Shown here in pieces: positions 45,755-58,246 of a DNA stretch of 64,000 nucleotides. Both the position numbers and the translations under genes were made by a program. This DNA is from Camillea tinctor (Eukaryota > Ascomycota > Sordariomycetes > Xylariales > Xylariaceae), in NCBI GenBank assembly GCA_022578605.1, contig MU394065.1, positions 372,001-436,000 of the forward strand, given 5' to 3'. The number at the start of each line of letters is the position of its first letter. Position 1 is the first letter of the stretch. The notes beneath the pieces were generated by a model. The model was not told the DNA's origin, ran no database searches, and saw only the letters and a list, made by a program, of their open reading frames with translations.

Positions 45755-47159
45755 CTATTTCTTTCTAAAACGACCTTGTATCCAACAGCGATACATCTTG
45801 AGCTTCAGGGCTCTATTAACCAGCATTCTTCTATCGACGCCGAGTTCTTCTATGTCAAAAAGCGCTGCTGATTCTGACTCTACAGCGGTAGAAGGGGTAG
45901 TTTGTTCACTGGCCTCACCTTCGCCTGGTTTTTGTTCTTCTTCTGGTTTATCGTTCATGGCTTCCGATGATGAGACCCCACCCGAAGACCATATCTGGGC
46001 CAGCTCGTCCTTCTCGAAGAAGTATACACGAGTGCCGTCCCCTCTAATGTAGAAGTTCTCTTCTAGGTAACGGCCTTTCTTGAACCGAACCTGTGTTAGA
46101 TCACCTCTGCCGTAGTCGCGGAAGCAAACCTCGCCGCCTGGCTTGAGTACTCGGTGTATGTTCAGCACGGCCTGTTTCCACTGTCGCGGCGACAGGGCCG
46201 AGAATATGAAGACCATTACGACGACATCTACGCTACTCTCTCCCAGACCTGGGGGCAGTTCTTCACTAGCAGCATCCCACACGTCGGCCTGTATGGACTC
46301 GGGGTTATACGCTTCATGATTACGAATAACTTCCACGGCCTTCTTGGAGAAATCGCAAGCGTGGATCTTCAGCTTGGGGTTCTTGTTATTGGCCAGTATG
46401 GGAAATGCGGTGTTGCCAGCGCCCGCGCCGACTTCTAGTATTATTTTAGGACCAGCGTCCTCTTTAGTGACCTCGCCGAGGATGGCAAATTCCTGCTGCA
46501 ACCACTTGCGGTTCTTAAAGAAGTTGGCAGTGTTGTTCTTGTAGAACAGATTCCACCACTTTGCAGGGTCCGAGTTGAACCTGTCTATACTCGAACGCGT
46601 TAGTGATATTTCCCTTTACACCAGAAGCGTTGAGAACATGATTCAATAGCAGTGATGTTGTGTCAGATGGGAGCGAAAGACTATTTGATGTATAATTTCA
46701 TCATTAAAAAATTTCAGATGAACTATGCATATTTGGGTATCATCATAACATCAGGAAGTGGGAAGTGGGAGGAAAGCGACAACGAAGAGTCCGCCAAAGG
46801 GGGTTAGGGGCAGATAGGTACTAATAAGACGTACATTTGTCAAAGTCGGAGACTGGCGATTGGCGCTGCAGAGCAAACTGCTGCTCCGAGTACTCCTTGT
46901 ACGCATCGTCAGTCTCCACATGATCCCAGGCGTTGAACTCGAACACGTCGTCGTCCTGCTCTAGGAAACGCGACCCGAACTGGAACGGATCGCTCCTCTT
47001 CATATTGTTGGTGGGATCATGGCTTCGGTGAGGAGCCACGTCCTCCTTCGTAGCCTCTTCTTGCACGGCCAGAGTGGACGTCTGGGTCGCCAGGTCGTCT
47101 ACTGGTGTAGGTGCCACGGCGGCAGTAGTCGCAGCAGTAGTCGCAGCAGCAGAACCCAT
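45755..47159 (-). CDS. TRM140: tRNA(Thr) cytosine-32 N3-methyltransferase (METTL2/Trm140 type)
   Basis: Exons 47159-46835 and 46584-45755 join in phase 1 across a 250-nt intron (GTACGT donor) to give 384 residues. Exon 1 is a disordered Ala/Thr-rich start followed by DPFQFGSRFLEQDDDVFEFN and AWDHVE. Exon 2 begins YRFNSDPAKWWNLFYKNN and then NRKWLQQEF, a diagnostic METTL2/Trm140 segment. The SAM-binding motif ILEVGAGAGNTAFP and the acidic strand HACDFSKKAVEVI follow, then VVVMVFIFSALSP and GGEVCFRDYGRGDLTQVRF. The enzyme methylates C32 to m3C in the anticodon loop of tRNA-Thr (and tRNA-Ser in some fungi). No actin-binding extension like that of yeast Abp140 is seen. Confidence 0.92.
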
Positions 47160-47881
47160 GCTTCTTTTTCTCTTTCTTTTTCCTTTTCCTTTTCTAAAGG
47201 AGCACTTGAGGGAGAGAGACCTTCTTCTAAATGCCTTTTACCTTCGCTTTATTCACTCGTCAAGGAGAATTCGTGTTGGGAGGCATTGTAGGAGTTGTTA
47301 CTCAAACCCAGAAACAACAAGAATGAAGTTGGGAAGGAAAGAGAAGGAAAAAAAAAGAGGGACCAGTTCTTAAAGTAGAAAATTTTCGGAGGAAATTGAT
47401 TTTTTTTTTTTTCTCTTATGGCGGGGTGGCTTTCATAGTGGGGTTCGGGCTAGAAATCTGAGCTGTGAAACCTAGCTGTGGCTGGTGGGTTATACTACCT
47501 AACTACCTAGACGGAATCCGATCGACTCTGGACCCGACCCGACGTCACCAATGAGATCAGATCGCAACTTTAAAAATTATATATATAGTAGGTTACACCA
47601 CAACCAATCTACATAGGCTATAGGGACTCGTTCAAACGAACTTTCCTCACCTGTCCTTCTTTTATACCTACCTACTCAATTATTGGTATACACTCTTTAT
47701 TTTTTATTTCTTCTCTCCTCTCACAATAGACATAGACATAGAAAACAAAACAAACGACATGGCCAGAACCACATACATATAACTATAGAATGGTCATTAT
47801 ATAATAGACCCAACTCCCCTTTTGTACTTTAAATCGTTATACCACACTATATATATTCTTCACTATTATCCATATTCCCAA
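47160..47881. promoter_or_regulatory. Divergent promoter region, TRM140 / COQ10
   Basis: 722 bases between start codons, with T-runs near 47,400 and A/T-rich DNA from 47,580. No specific site is recognised. Confidence 0.45.
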
Positions 47882-48670
47882 ATGTCCCTCTCCCCCTCCC
47901 TCCGCGCTCTCCGACCCCTCCGGCTATCCTCAAAACCCCCCCACCAACGGCGTACATTCTTCCCGAACCTCGTCCCGCCCAGCATCAGCAGCAACAGCGA
48001 GCAAGTCCTCACGGCGCAGCGCCTCTCCCTCCCCCACGCGCCCTCGCAACTCTTCGCCCTAATCGCCGACATCGACTCGTACTCGCGTTTCCTGCCGTAC
48101 TGCAAAGTATCCCGCGTCACCGCCTGGACTCCTCCCTCCTCCTCTTCCTCCTCCCATGACCTCTCCAAAACCTGGCCCACCCGCGCCGACCTGACCGCCG
48201 GCTGGGGCGCCCTAGAGCAGACGTACACGAGCCGGGTATTCTGCGTGCCGGGGTACACCGGTTCCGGTCACAGCTCCACCGACCCCGCCGGCGGCGGCAT
48301 CGTAGAAGCCATCAGCGGCACGGCGCGGACGCAGATCCCGTCCTCCGTCCTCGCCCAGCACGGGCTGCGCGATCCAGGGCCGGAGCAGCCCGATCCGTCC
48401 TCCGCAGCAGCCGTGTTCGAGAGTCTGGTGACGCGGTGGACTGTCTCCCCGTCCCGGACCCCGCCCCCGACTTCAACCCCTACGACTGCAACCCTCACAA
48501 ACAGTACTACTACCGGCTTCGACGGCAGCGACGTGCACCTAAGCCTCAAGTTCCGCTTCGCGAACCCCCTGTACGGCGCCCTGAGTTCCGCCCTCGCCGA
48601 TAAGGTCGCCCCCCTTATGATCGAGGCCTTCGTCGAGCGCGCCCGGCGCGTTCTCGGGAACGGTTCCTGA
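47882..48670 (+). CDS. COQ10: Coenzyme Q-binding START-domain protein
   Basis: A single exon of 262 residues from an ATG at 47882 (context cccaaATGTCC). The first ~28 residues, rich in Arg, Ser and Leu and ending QRRTFF, look like a mitochondrial presequence. The START/polyketide-cyclase fold follows: LFALIADIDSYSRFLPYCKVSRV, then after Ser- and Pro-rich insertions VHLSLKFRFANPLYGALSS and KVAPLMIEAFVERAR. These are hallmark COQ10 segments. Coq10 binds coenzyme Q in the inner membrane and assists its synthesis and delivery to the respiratory chain. The protein is longer than the yeast one because of low-complexity insertions near residues 85-100 and 180-210. Confidence 0.9.
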   Translation: MSLSPSLRALRPLRLSSKPPHQRRTFFPNLVPPSISSNSEQVLTAQRLSLPHAPSQLFALIADIDSYSRFLPYCKVSRVTAWTPPSSSSSSHDLSKTWPTRADLTAGWGALEQTYTSRVFCVPGYTGSGHSSTDPAGGGIVEAISGTARTQIPSSVLAQHGLRDPGPEQPDPSSAAAVFESLVTRWTVSPSRTPPPTSTPTTATLTNSTTTGFDGSDVHLSLKFRFANPLYGALSSALADKVAPLMIEAFVERARRVLGNGS

Positions 48671-49715
48671 GGGGAGGAACAAAAGGGGGGAGAGGGGAAG
48701 GGGGGGGAGGGTAGGAGGTGGGCAAGGGGGAAATAAACAAACAGCGACAACCACAAAGGAGAAAAAAAATCAACGACCCAGTTACATAACCTCCTAGCGG
48801 TAGCCGCAGCACCGGGGTGCATTCTGTAATTCTACGTTGATGAAAACGAGTCAAAAGTAACCTATCGTATAACATTCATACCCCTTCAATTTCGATAATA
48901 GACATAGACCCAACTCACAACATGACTAGGCGCAAGCCGATCAAAATATGTGTTTTGTTTTCTTATTTTTTTTTCTTGTATGTTTTAACTATAAAAAAAA
49001 CCCTAAGATCAATGCGGACCACCCAAAACTCCATAATTTGGATAATCTGATATATGTGTATAGGTCCAGCTGAATCTAGATCGCCCCTTTCCATCAATTA
49101 TGCTTTTTCTCTAGGATGGAAGCGTGACAGCGCGCAAGCATCTTTTTTTCTCGGTAACCCCTAGCTCATCTCATCGTTTCCATGTTGCCTCCTGGCCCCT
49201 TTACTCATGTGCTCGTCTCGTCTCTTATCTCATTCCGCTTAACTCCTCCCCTTGAGCCGTGTTCGACTCTAGTTATACCCAAAACAAAAACAAAAACATA
49301 GCCAAGAGAAGAGCAGTATGAATTATAAAATAAGGCCGCAATAAGAGGTGTTAATGCAACTAGGAGTCTAGCCAATCTTGTCGCCTGATAGCACGAGATA
49401 GAAAACCGCGCCAGAGCCGCTATAAGCAACAACAATACGCCTCAACCCAGGGGTATAATGCGGGATTAGTTGCAGAGAAGAAGAAAAAACACCGTTTGAA
49501 GCAACCTCGAAATCCGAGGTTGAAATCAGACTAGGGAATTCGACGAATGCCCCGCAGCAATGAGCAACAAAAAAAAACCCTGCCAGTATAGTCCAGCCGG
49601 ATCTCAGAAAGGGACCATATACATGTAAATGTCGACAAATGGTACGGTGCTATCTCTTGCCCCTATAGATGGTTGGTTAGATGGAATATCGTAGAGTGTA
49701 GATTGGAGATATTGC
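48671..49715. other. Intergenic between convergent genes
   Basis: About 1 kb of 3' flanks. A purine-rich tract (48,672-48,730) directly follows the COQ10 stop; an AAAAC repeat lies near 49,280. No gene is visible. Confidence 0.5.
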
Positions 49716-52059
49716 TTACTTCTTAGGTTTAGGCTTGCCCCCGACCATCCATCCAAGCACACCCATATTGGCGGGCTTGGGCTTTTTGGTGGTTTGCTTC
49801 ACTACTTCAATAATTCGTGGCTGCTCAGCATGCGGTCCGTGCATAGGACCAGGAGGTCCAGGACGAGCATGTGGAGGGACGGGGATTTGGCCCCCCCCCG
49901 GAGGTCTGAGATTTGGAGGAAACCTACCTAGACCGGGGGGCATACCTGCAGTTCCGCCAGGCATCCCAGGTCCACCGGCCCTCCCCGGAGCTCCGCCGGG
50001 CCCTCCGGGGATTCCTCCCGGTCGCGGCCCCCCCATTGGTCCTGGCATACCACCTCCCGGCGGTCTTTGGTCCATTGGCCACATATGCATCGTAATAGCC
50101 CAATCAGGCTCGATGACCTTCTCCCAGACTTGGGGAAGAATGATTTCACCGTTAGGACCAATCAGGTCGTAGTGTCCAGCCTGAACATGAGGTCCAATCA
50201 CGTCCACATGCACAAATGCTTGCTTGATAAGTTCTTCCATGCCCTGTAGTGTAGGGGGTCAACATGAGTCCTTTAAAAGAGGGAGGGGGGAAGGGGTGTT
50301 ATGTTTTACGTACCTGCCAGGTTTGACAAAGGTGGAAAGGAAAGCTGAACTTTCTCCCAACAGCGTCTTTGAATCGTACAGGAGCCTTATCTTTGCCCAT
50401 ATTTTTCTTGTTTGCCTCCTCGGCTTTAAGCTTCGCTTCCTCGAACGCCTTTTTCTTAAAGGCCTCCTCTTCTTTCTTCTTGGCTTCCTCTGCTGCCTTA
50501 GCGGCTTCGGCGGCAGCAGCTTCGTCCTCGAGCTTCTTTCGGTGCGCCGCCTCGGCCTTGAGCTGCGCCTCTTCTTCTAACTTTTTCTTGTACGCGGCCT
50601 CTTCAGCTGCTTTCTTTGCCGCAGCCTCAGCGGCAGCCTTCTCTTCTTCTATCTTTCTACGTGCCTCTATCTCAGCTCTTAGTTTGGCCTCTTCCTCTAA
50701 TTTTTGTCTCCATGCTAACTCTTCCGCAGCCTTCTTCGCTGCAGCCTCCTTGGCCGCGGCTTCAGCTTTGATGGCAGCTTCTAGCTTAGCTCGGGCGGCT
50801 AGCTCGGCCGCTGCTGCAACCTCCGCCTCTTTCTTCTGTCTCGCCTCTTCAGCGCGCCGTTCAGCCTCAAGCTTGTCGCGCGCATCGCGCTCAGCCTTAG
50901 CGAGCGCTTCTGCTTCCCTCTTTTGGCGTTCTGCAGTAGCTCTCTTTTCTGCCTCGATTGCTTCACGAGCCGCCTGTTCAGCTTCTTTCCTTGCGTCTTC
51001 AATTTCTTTTTTGGCTTTCTCCAACGCTAGTCTCCTCTCCTCAGCCCTGACCTCTTCATCCCGCTTCATCTGATCCATCTTCCTCTGGAAGGCCTGCTCC
51101 GCTTCCTCCCTAATACGAGCTTCCAATTCTTGTTGCTTAGCTAATTCCTCTTTCCTCTTTTGTTCGGCCTCTATCTCAGCTAATTTCTTCTTCATTGCCT
51201 CCTTTTCGGGATCTTCTTTTGGAGGTTCAGGAGGGGCCGGTGTACGAGGTGCGGGGGGCTCTGTCGGAGGGGGTGGAGGAGGCTGCCATTGGTACTGCTG
51301 CATATTATGCGGAACGGGGTAAGGACCCTGGGGACCGCCGGGGCCGCCAGGACCTGGAGGACCATTAGGCGCAAAGTAATTCTGACCGTATGGCATCATT
51401 TCCCCTTGCCTCCCCCAGTGATCGTTATTGAAGAAATTACCGCCATTTCCGTTCATCGGCGTCGGCGCGAATGGGTTCTGACCGTATCCATGGGGCCCAT
51501 AAGGTACCATTTGTTGATTTTGATGGTACCCGGGGCCGAAGCCACCAGCGTGGCTTTGGGCATAACCAGCTGGCTGTCCGCGTCCCCCATAGTACAGGGC
51601 CGGTGGCGGATAGCCACTACGGCCACTGTAATAGTATTCTTCTGAGGAATCCAGGCTGAGTGTCGGGTCTGACTCCCGATAGTCGTACTGGGGAACGGGT
51701 CTATGGGGAGAAACCTTATAGCGCCCGGGGGCTTGGACGATGTGGTTCCGGCTTTCAGAGCGGTAATGGTGGTGTCTTGCGGGGCCGGCCGAAGCCGAGT
51801 CTGAAGGTTCGAGCTCGTCGTACGACTCTGAATACTCCTCTTCGTCCTCCTCCTCTTCTTCTTCTTCTTCTTCTTCCTCGTCGTCGTCTAGCGAATCTCC
51901 ACTTGCGCGCCTGTGATAGTCTTCCTCTGAGGTATCCTCTGGGAGGTAATATTGTCCTCGAGTAGGCGGCCTGAGGTGTACACGACGGCTAGCTCCACTG
52001 GGAGGGGGGGTCAACAAGTCGAATTATCCAGGTGGTCAAGATGTCGTCACTTACGACAT
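49716..52059 (-). CDS. Ubiquitin-like-domain coiled-coil protein, fungal
   Basis: Three exons (52059-52055, 51997-50314, 50243-49716) give 738 residues. The first coding exon is only ATGTC; joining restores the serine codon and an in-frame start, while the long second exon alone has no ATG near its 5' end. An acidic Asp/Glu run near residue 50 is followed by a Gly/Pro/Tyr-rich region, then a long Ala/Glu/Lys coiled coil (about residues 260-540). The domain APVRFKDAVGRKFSFPFHLC and TWQGMEELIKQAF, then HVQAGHYDLIGPNGEIILP and DWAITMHMWPM, is the fungal ubiquitin-like (ULD-type) domain. A Gly/Pro/Met-rich tail ends the protein. Its function is not known to me; a scaffold role is only inference from the coiled coil. 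Confidence 0.82.
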
Positions 52060-52300
52060 TGGGGGTAGATTGATGCCTAGTTGTCCTCTACTCGCGACAA
52101 TCCGCTGCAGAGAGTCGGAGTAAAGGGAGACCTCCTAGCGATTAGGCGGTGTCCGATGTTACTAGCGTCCTCACCGGTGGTCGAATTAAAACACAGCGCA
52201 GCCCTCGAGAGACTAAATCCAATCTCTTTGAGGGTTGAACGGTATCAGAAGATTTATATAGATAAAAAGTTGGTTGGGCCTGTTAGCGCGAATCTTGTGT

Positions 52301-52395
52301 TGGCGGTAGTGGTGGTAGTAGCAGTAGTAGTAGCAGTAGTAGTAGCACTAATGGTTGTGGTCGTAGTCGTAATCGTAGTCGCAGTCGTAGTCGTG
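52301..52395. repeat. GTA/GTC trinucleotide repeat
   Basis: Imperfect repeats of GTA, then GTC, in the upstream region of the coiled-coil protein gene. Confidence 0.8.
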
Positions 52396-54526
52396 GGAAA
52401 TCGAACGATGCCGGCCTCTGGGGAGAGAGTGTGACAGTGAGAGCGAGCAAGCGCAAGCACGAAGAACAAGACTGGTGGGCGGGTTGACAAGTTGAGTCAA
52501 GTCAGGTTCGGGAATTGAGAATTGATAATAACAGCAAAACTGGCGCTGCAAATAGAGAGATTTGAGGAAATATGGTGTGTAATATTTATGTTTAGGGAGA
52601 CGGGAAAAAAACCCTAGGGAACCTGGTTTCAGAACAGACAGAATTAGTTGGGCGCAAAAGAGAAAAAAAAAAAAAAAAAGTTGGGTTGTTGTCACTCACT
52701 GTGGAATTAAATGGTGGCGTCTAGACGACGAGTGCGGGGGGTGAATTAAGTTAGTTGGCTTAGTACTGTACTAAGTACCTCCTGGATTGCACAATATCTA
52801 GTAAAACCGTAGGCGACTAATACCGTAACCGGAACCGTAACGAATATCTCGGTCTCAATGAAACTGGAACTCGTTCTTATTTCACTCTATCCCGCCACGT
52901 TCATGCAAAGAAAATATGTTCCTGGGAAAGGGAAGGTAAGTAAGTAACTAAGTATTAAACATGTCCTAGAAGGGACAAGACTTTAGAAAAAGAAGAAAAG
53001 CATTATAATTCGTTCCAATTCCAATATGTATGATCCCACGATTGACACGTCTCCTCTTGTATGCATCACATCGAGAAGAAAAAGAGAATCAAATCGGGAT
53101 TCAAATAGTACTTAGTAGTACCACTTATAAAATCCACACAATCCATCTGCAACAAGAAGGGGGGAATTAACCAGGCTGCTAGCTGATAATTGACTATCAT
53201 TTATGCAACTAATCCTTTAGTTGCATAACGAGATGGGAACGAATGACCCTAATCGTTCTGACCGTTCAATCCACTTGCAAAACTAACGCAAGTGTTGTGG
53301 GCCTGCGGGACTTGCCAAAAGAATAGAGGGGAACACGGGAGAAGAGGGGGGGGAGGAATCCCTTAGACTTAAGAGTCCTCCCTCTCTTCAATCACTAAAT
53401 TTATTGAATCCATAGCACTCGCCGAGATCGATATATATCGTGCTAGTTTCCAAGAGGGATATAAACAAAAAGAGAGAAAAAGGAAATGACAAGGAATAGA
53501 AATATGAATAACTGGGTAAGTAAGCGATAATTGGGCATATCGATTTTAAGCGAGCCCATCTGCGGGGAGCGAAGTCACAGGTAATCCTGGACATCGTTGT
53601 ATAAACTACCCAAGTAGGTAGGTGTTGTGTTGTAGAAAGTTCTAGGGGGATAATAATAAAAAAACAAAAATAAAAAATTGAGAGATTGACATACGTATAG
53701 TAGATATATCGTTATAACTTTTATAGAGGTTTATGGCAAGGACGCGATCTAGAAAAGGCGCGGGGAGATTCAGACGAACTCGTTGTCCGTCTTGATATCT
53801 TCTCGCTGCCCTTGCCAAGGAGGAAGGTAAAAGTTGAAGTAAGTAGATGTAAGTGAAAAGGGGGAAAAAAGGAGCGAGACAGTCTGAACCTTGAATTTCA
53901 AACTTGGTAGGACTTAGGGAGGTAGAAGAAGCACTAAGTCGTTGAGCTTAATGCTTATATTGTAAATAAATAAATTGGGGATTGCCAACTGCGCCCTAAA
54001 GACTAGGGGGAGAGGGGGCCTCTAGAATCGATACATTGTCTGCCTAGGTATTCTTTACAACTACAAGTTTTTAAACCACGCCGCTTTATGCTTAATATCT
54101 ACCAGGTAGCCAGAGCTATACCATGAGGTCCATACACACTTTTATATGTACGCGATACACGTGACCGCTCATGGATGAAACAAACTGAGTACATAAAAGC
54201 AGCATGCCATCAAGCTTATTCTAGAGGTTTATAAGGTTATTGTGAGAATTGTCTGTTTTAGATCCTCTATCTTCAAGTTTTTATTGTACAGCTAGTTTGA
54301 AAGGCTAGGTGCATACATATATACATGCATGCATATCCACATACTTTCATACATACTTATATATATACGTACCTACTTATTTGAAAGGAATCCCCCGAAC
54401 ACATCAATTCCGATTGATTCACCGCTCTAACTGAAAGGCTTCCTTCTGGCTAGGGCAGATGCATGTCTAAGGTCAGATGGTTACTGAAATAATTCATGCA
54501 AGCAGTCATGTTAAAGGAACAAACCA

Positions 54527-54550
54527 CTCTCTCTCTCTCTCTCTCTCTCT
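54527..54550. repeat. (CT)12 microsatellite
   Basis: Twelve uninterrupted CT units in intergenic DNA. Confidence 0.9.
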
Positions 54551-56197
54551 CGCTCTCAAGTTTTGCCGAAAATAATACACTTACACGGAGTAAGTACAGG
54601 AACGAAGCAAATTGGTAGAAACCTCCCTCCCCTCTCTTCCTCCCAACCCCCCTGTCACGATCACCGCCACTACACACTAAACTAGATAGTCTTCTATTCG
54701 TCCACCTGGCTCTCTCTTCTAGACAGGTGTCTGAGCAGTTTTACCCTCGTGAGCAAGCCCTTGTGTAGCAAGCTGCAAAGATTGGGCAGTGTGCAAGGTA
54801 ATAAGTATGTCGTTAATGAGTCGTCGGGTGCAGGGTTTCCCTAGATACTTTATCTGTAGGTGAAATGTCCTTGTTTGTATTTTCGTATCTTGGTTTTTTT
54901 CCCGACGGCTATCTTACTTACACCCCTCCTCTACCCCCCCCGATAAGTCCCTCCTAGTATATAATATCTCATCACCCTGGTGGCGAGTATGGTCATTTGT
55001 AGATAGACTAAAGGATAATGGGCAGAGACATCAAGACAGCAATACTATTCCGGAATAAAGGTATTAATATAACGCCAGTCCGACTAGCTACATAATCGGA
55101 TCTGTGTTGTGTAAGGTCGGAAGGTTGCACGATCTGAGTGGTAAAAAGGAGAGCCCTTGAACTCTTTCTACTATCTCCGGGTGGCGGCCCTGGCCTACTA
55201 AATACTTTTTTCTCCGAAGCTCAAGTTGCCCCTATGTTGCTGGTTCGCTTATAACAAGAAAAAGCTAACCTAGTTACTTCCTAAGGTAAGCCACATATAT
55301 TATATATTTCTTCGTCATGGGACTATTACTTGAGATCGATGTAACGGGTTCACGATCACTGAAGACCTAATCTATCTAAGACGGGTGGGTGTGGTTGCCG
55401 GCGATACATATCAAGATCATCTTTCATCCATCTACACGACCAGAGCGGTAATTGATCATCGATGCGGTACGCCGAAACGCTGACTGAAAATGGATAAATG
55501 CAGTGCAGTGCCTTGACGGCGGCAAGACCCGCACCGCACCCCCTTATGTGTGGAACATGATCGATTTTGATGCATATCATATCCTTCCGGCCCTCGCCTG
55601 AAGAGGAACAAAAAGGTGCAAGTTATTACTAGGTAGCCACTATGCTTGCTGCCCAAATGTCACCAATAGGTAGGTAACATATAAGAGAGATTCTGGAAGA
55701 TGAAAGATAAAAAAAAATTAAAAAATTTCTCTATGTGACCAGTGCCATTGACGACGGCTACTCACGGTGGTGGTATTATGATTAGGGCCGTAGCAGTTCT
55801 CGAATCTTCATGCCTTGCTTGTAAGCTTGCCTGTAAGCTACCAATGATTAATCTATAGCCCACGACTGGAGCCACGTGCGTACTTCAGGACAAATTAGTC
55901 CACACAAGTTATAGTGCTTAACTTAGACACTTCGTGCCCAAAAGTCCACCGCCTTCCATGACATGCATTTCAGGCACCAATGGCAAGTCTCGGTTCTTCT
56001 CAAGATGCCACGCCAGCCATTCAAGGTCCCGGCTGTAACAGGCTGACCATGCAGGCTATGCGTCCATTGCCCAATCGTCCAATACGTTCATGCCTATTAT
56101 GTAGATGACTCAAGCGGAAGCGAGTATTGTGCAGGTTCAAGTCAATCTGCAATGCTGCGCTCCTCCCCGGCTCCTTACAGGCTGAGGTAGTATTCCT

Positions 56198-57348
56198 TCA
56201 TCTTACAGTTGCCTCGGTTTCGTTCTGTAGTACTTGTTGTGCTGCTGCGATTTCGGCTTGATCGTAGCCTTGCCAGCCTTTCTCTGCAGCCGAATAGCGA
56301 CGCACGATTTCCGCAAGCTTTTCAGTGGCAGCCTCATCTAGCTTTCGTAGTGTGGCCGAATCTGGTAAGGAAAACTCACCCGACTCCGCCTGTTTGGTTG
56401 CTTTTTGAGGCTCATTGAGAAGTTGCTTGGCGATCTGGTGGTCTGGATTAGATGGATCCTCACTTCATCGTCTCCACTCTGCGGGAGGGACTTACCAGTT
56501 TGAGGCCGTAGTAGCCCCTTAAGTAGTTATCGCAGAGCTCAATGCTACGGCAAAAACGCTTCAAGGCTTCCGCCAGTTGCTTCGACGTATCTGATGTCTT
56601 TGCGGCCGTGAAGAGCATCTCGCCCAAACGAGCATGAATCTAGACACACGCAAATATTTAGCAAAAAGGTAGATCACAGCGTGCAGGAACATGGCTCAGC
56701 TCACATTCCAAGCATTCGGCTGCAACACTAGCACCTCTTCAAGGGCGAATATGGCCTGCGAGTACAGCCCTTGGGAAAAGTACATATCGGCAAGTTCAGA
56801 CCAAGCCTCAGCATCAGTGGGAGAAGCATCAAGAAGTGATATCAAAGCGGTAACCGAGTCAGCTATCTGACCCCTGGAGCGCAATAGAGCTATGCGGCGC
56901 TTAGATATAGGCTAGAAACCCCGGATCAGATTCACGACGTCGGGGCGAGGGGGACAAAGGCACTAACAAGATTCGTGGGATTCTCTTGGAGGATCTGATC
57001 ATACTCCTTCAGAATGACATCCAACGTGGCATTGTCGTCACCAGCATTGGCCTCCTTGAGAAGCCCCTTTAAGGCCATGATACGTTCATTATCGTCGCCG
57101 AATCTATTTACAAGACGGCCTAAGCATTGATGGGCCGATTCATCATCTCCAGTCCGAAGACAGGAAAGTAGAAGGTTCTCATAAGTGGTCCATAGCTCGG
57201 CTGTTTCGGACGCTGAAAGTAGAGACTGCAGGGTAGATGTTGCTATAGCACCTGGCGAGTTTGCGAGAATGCTAGGAGCTTGTTTGGAATGTTTCAAGGC
57301 TGTGGCCGGAGGTAAGTGGCTGGGTGGGTGCAGGAGTGAGGAAGACAT
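56198..57348 (-). CDS. EMC2: ER membrane protein complex subunit 2 (TPR protein)
   Basis: Four exons (57348-56968, 56911-56705, 56639-56496, 56434-56198), all in phase 0, give 322 residues. The first ATG is at 57348. Exon 1 has AELWTTYENLLLSCLRTGDD and ALKGLLKEANAGDD with ILKEYDQILQENPTNL, leading into PISKRRIALLRSRGQ in exon 2. TPR-like segments follow: AEAWSELADMYFSQGLYSQA, IFALEEVLVLQPNAWN, and CRSIELCDNYLRGYYGLKL in exon 3. EMC2 is the cytosolic TPR scaffold of the EMC insertase, which inserts tail-anchored and multi-pass proteins into the ER. The last acceptor (CACCAG|ATC) was chosen over an earlier CCAG because it keeps phase and yields GLKLIAKQLL. Confidence 0.92.
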
Positions 57349-58245
57349 TGTAGCCAAATATTATAACCTAACCTAGGTCACTTGGATCTGGGGGATGTTT
57401 GGCGTAGGGAATAAAATGAGTTCTATTGGAAGTTGAAGGTTGAGGTTTCACTATAGCTGAGAGTGGTGAACGTATAGGTATGTAAGTACACAGGATTATG
57501 TGGTAATGGATGTGCTATAGTGTCATTTTCAACTAAGGTTAGGCTAGCCCGCCAGCTTTAATCCACAATGGATGGAATGTCTCGGGGTCCATGGGCGGTG
57601 CTTATGATATTCTGCCATCAGTGACCGCCATAATACTTTATCTACCTTGTATGTAAAGTAAGTACCTACATACACAACTTTATAGTTAGAGGTACTTTTA
57701 TTTTACCCCCCATCCAACTTAAGGTAGTGTTACCGACTTAACCTACTATAGGTCCTAATAGATCCTGGTTTACCTAAGTAGCCCATCGTCAATGACATGA
57801 CCTAAAGGCTGTAGGTTAATTTACTTAGTTCCCTTAACCTACCTTCTACCTACATAGTAGGTAGCTAAACTATATTATACTTCGTACTATCTACATATTC
57901 GTCCATCCATCCATTCATTCATTCATTCCTCTTATTTCTATTTACTCAACCACTCTCCGTACTTAGCATTTATTATCTGTCTACCTTGTCCATCCACCCG
58001 TCCGTATCCAGATGCCAGTGCAGCATATGGCTTTCCTACCATCCCATATAGCTGCTCTTGCGATGTCAACATGATGCAGCTTCTATATTTACATCTACCG
58101 CCGATATCCTCCTCACTTATAGCTGACCTGCTACCCCTTCTATAGAAAGCAACCCTCTTGGCACCGAGCCGGCACCTGCTGAGGTGCAGATCGAGTCATC
58201 ATGTATGTTCCCAGGTCCTCGAGATATCTCCCACCGCAAGAGTTA
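57349..58245. other. Region between EMC2 and AP-3 delta; contains unresolved 5' end of the latter
   Basis: It contains CATT/CATC repeats (57,901-57,930) and several TAGGTA motifs. A possible short exon of the AP-3 delta gene (58146-58202, between a CTATAG acceptor and a GTATGT donor) lies here; no start codon is convincingly linked to it. Confidence 0.45.
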
Positions 58246-58246
58246 G

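Larger units (their letters stand above)
52060..56197. other. 4.1-kb intergenic region, no gene seen
   Basis: DNA between the coiled-coil gene start and the EMC2 stop. It contains a GTA/GTC-rich trinucleotide repeat (52,301-52,395), a poly-A stretch (about 52,661-52,679), TACA/TATA repeats (54,310-54,372) and a (CT)12 run (54,527-54,550). No reading frame has family resemblance. Confidence 0.5.

Noticed and set aside
50369..51073. 234-codon Ala/Ser-rich plus-strand frame
   Set aside because: Antisense shadow of the Ala/Glu/Lys coiled coil of the ubiquitin-like-domain protein.
58012..58074. Short ATG frame (MPVQHMAFLPSH and on) upstream of AP-3 delta
   Set aside because: It ends after 20 codons with no donor site that joins it in phase to the adaptin exons.
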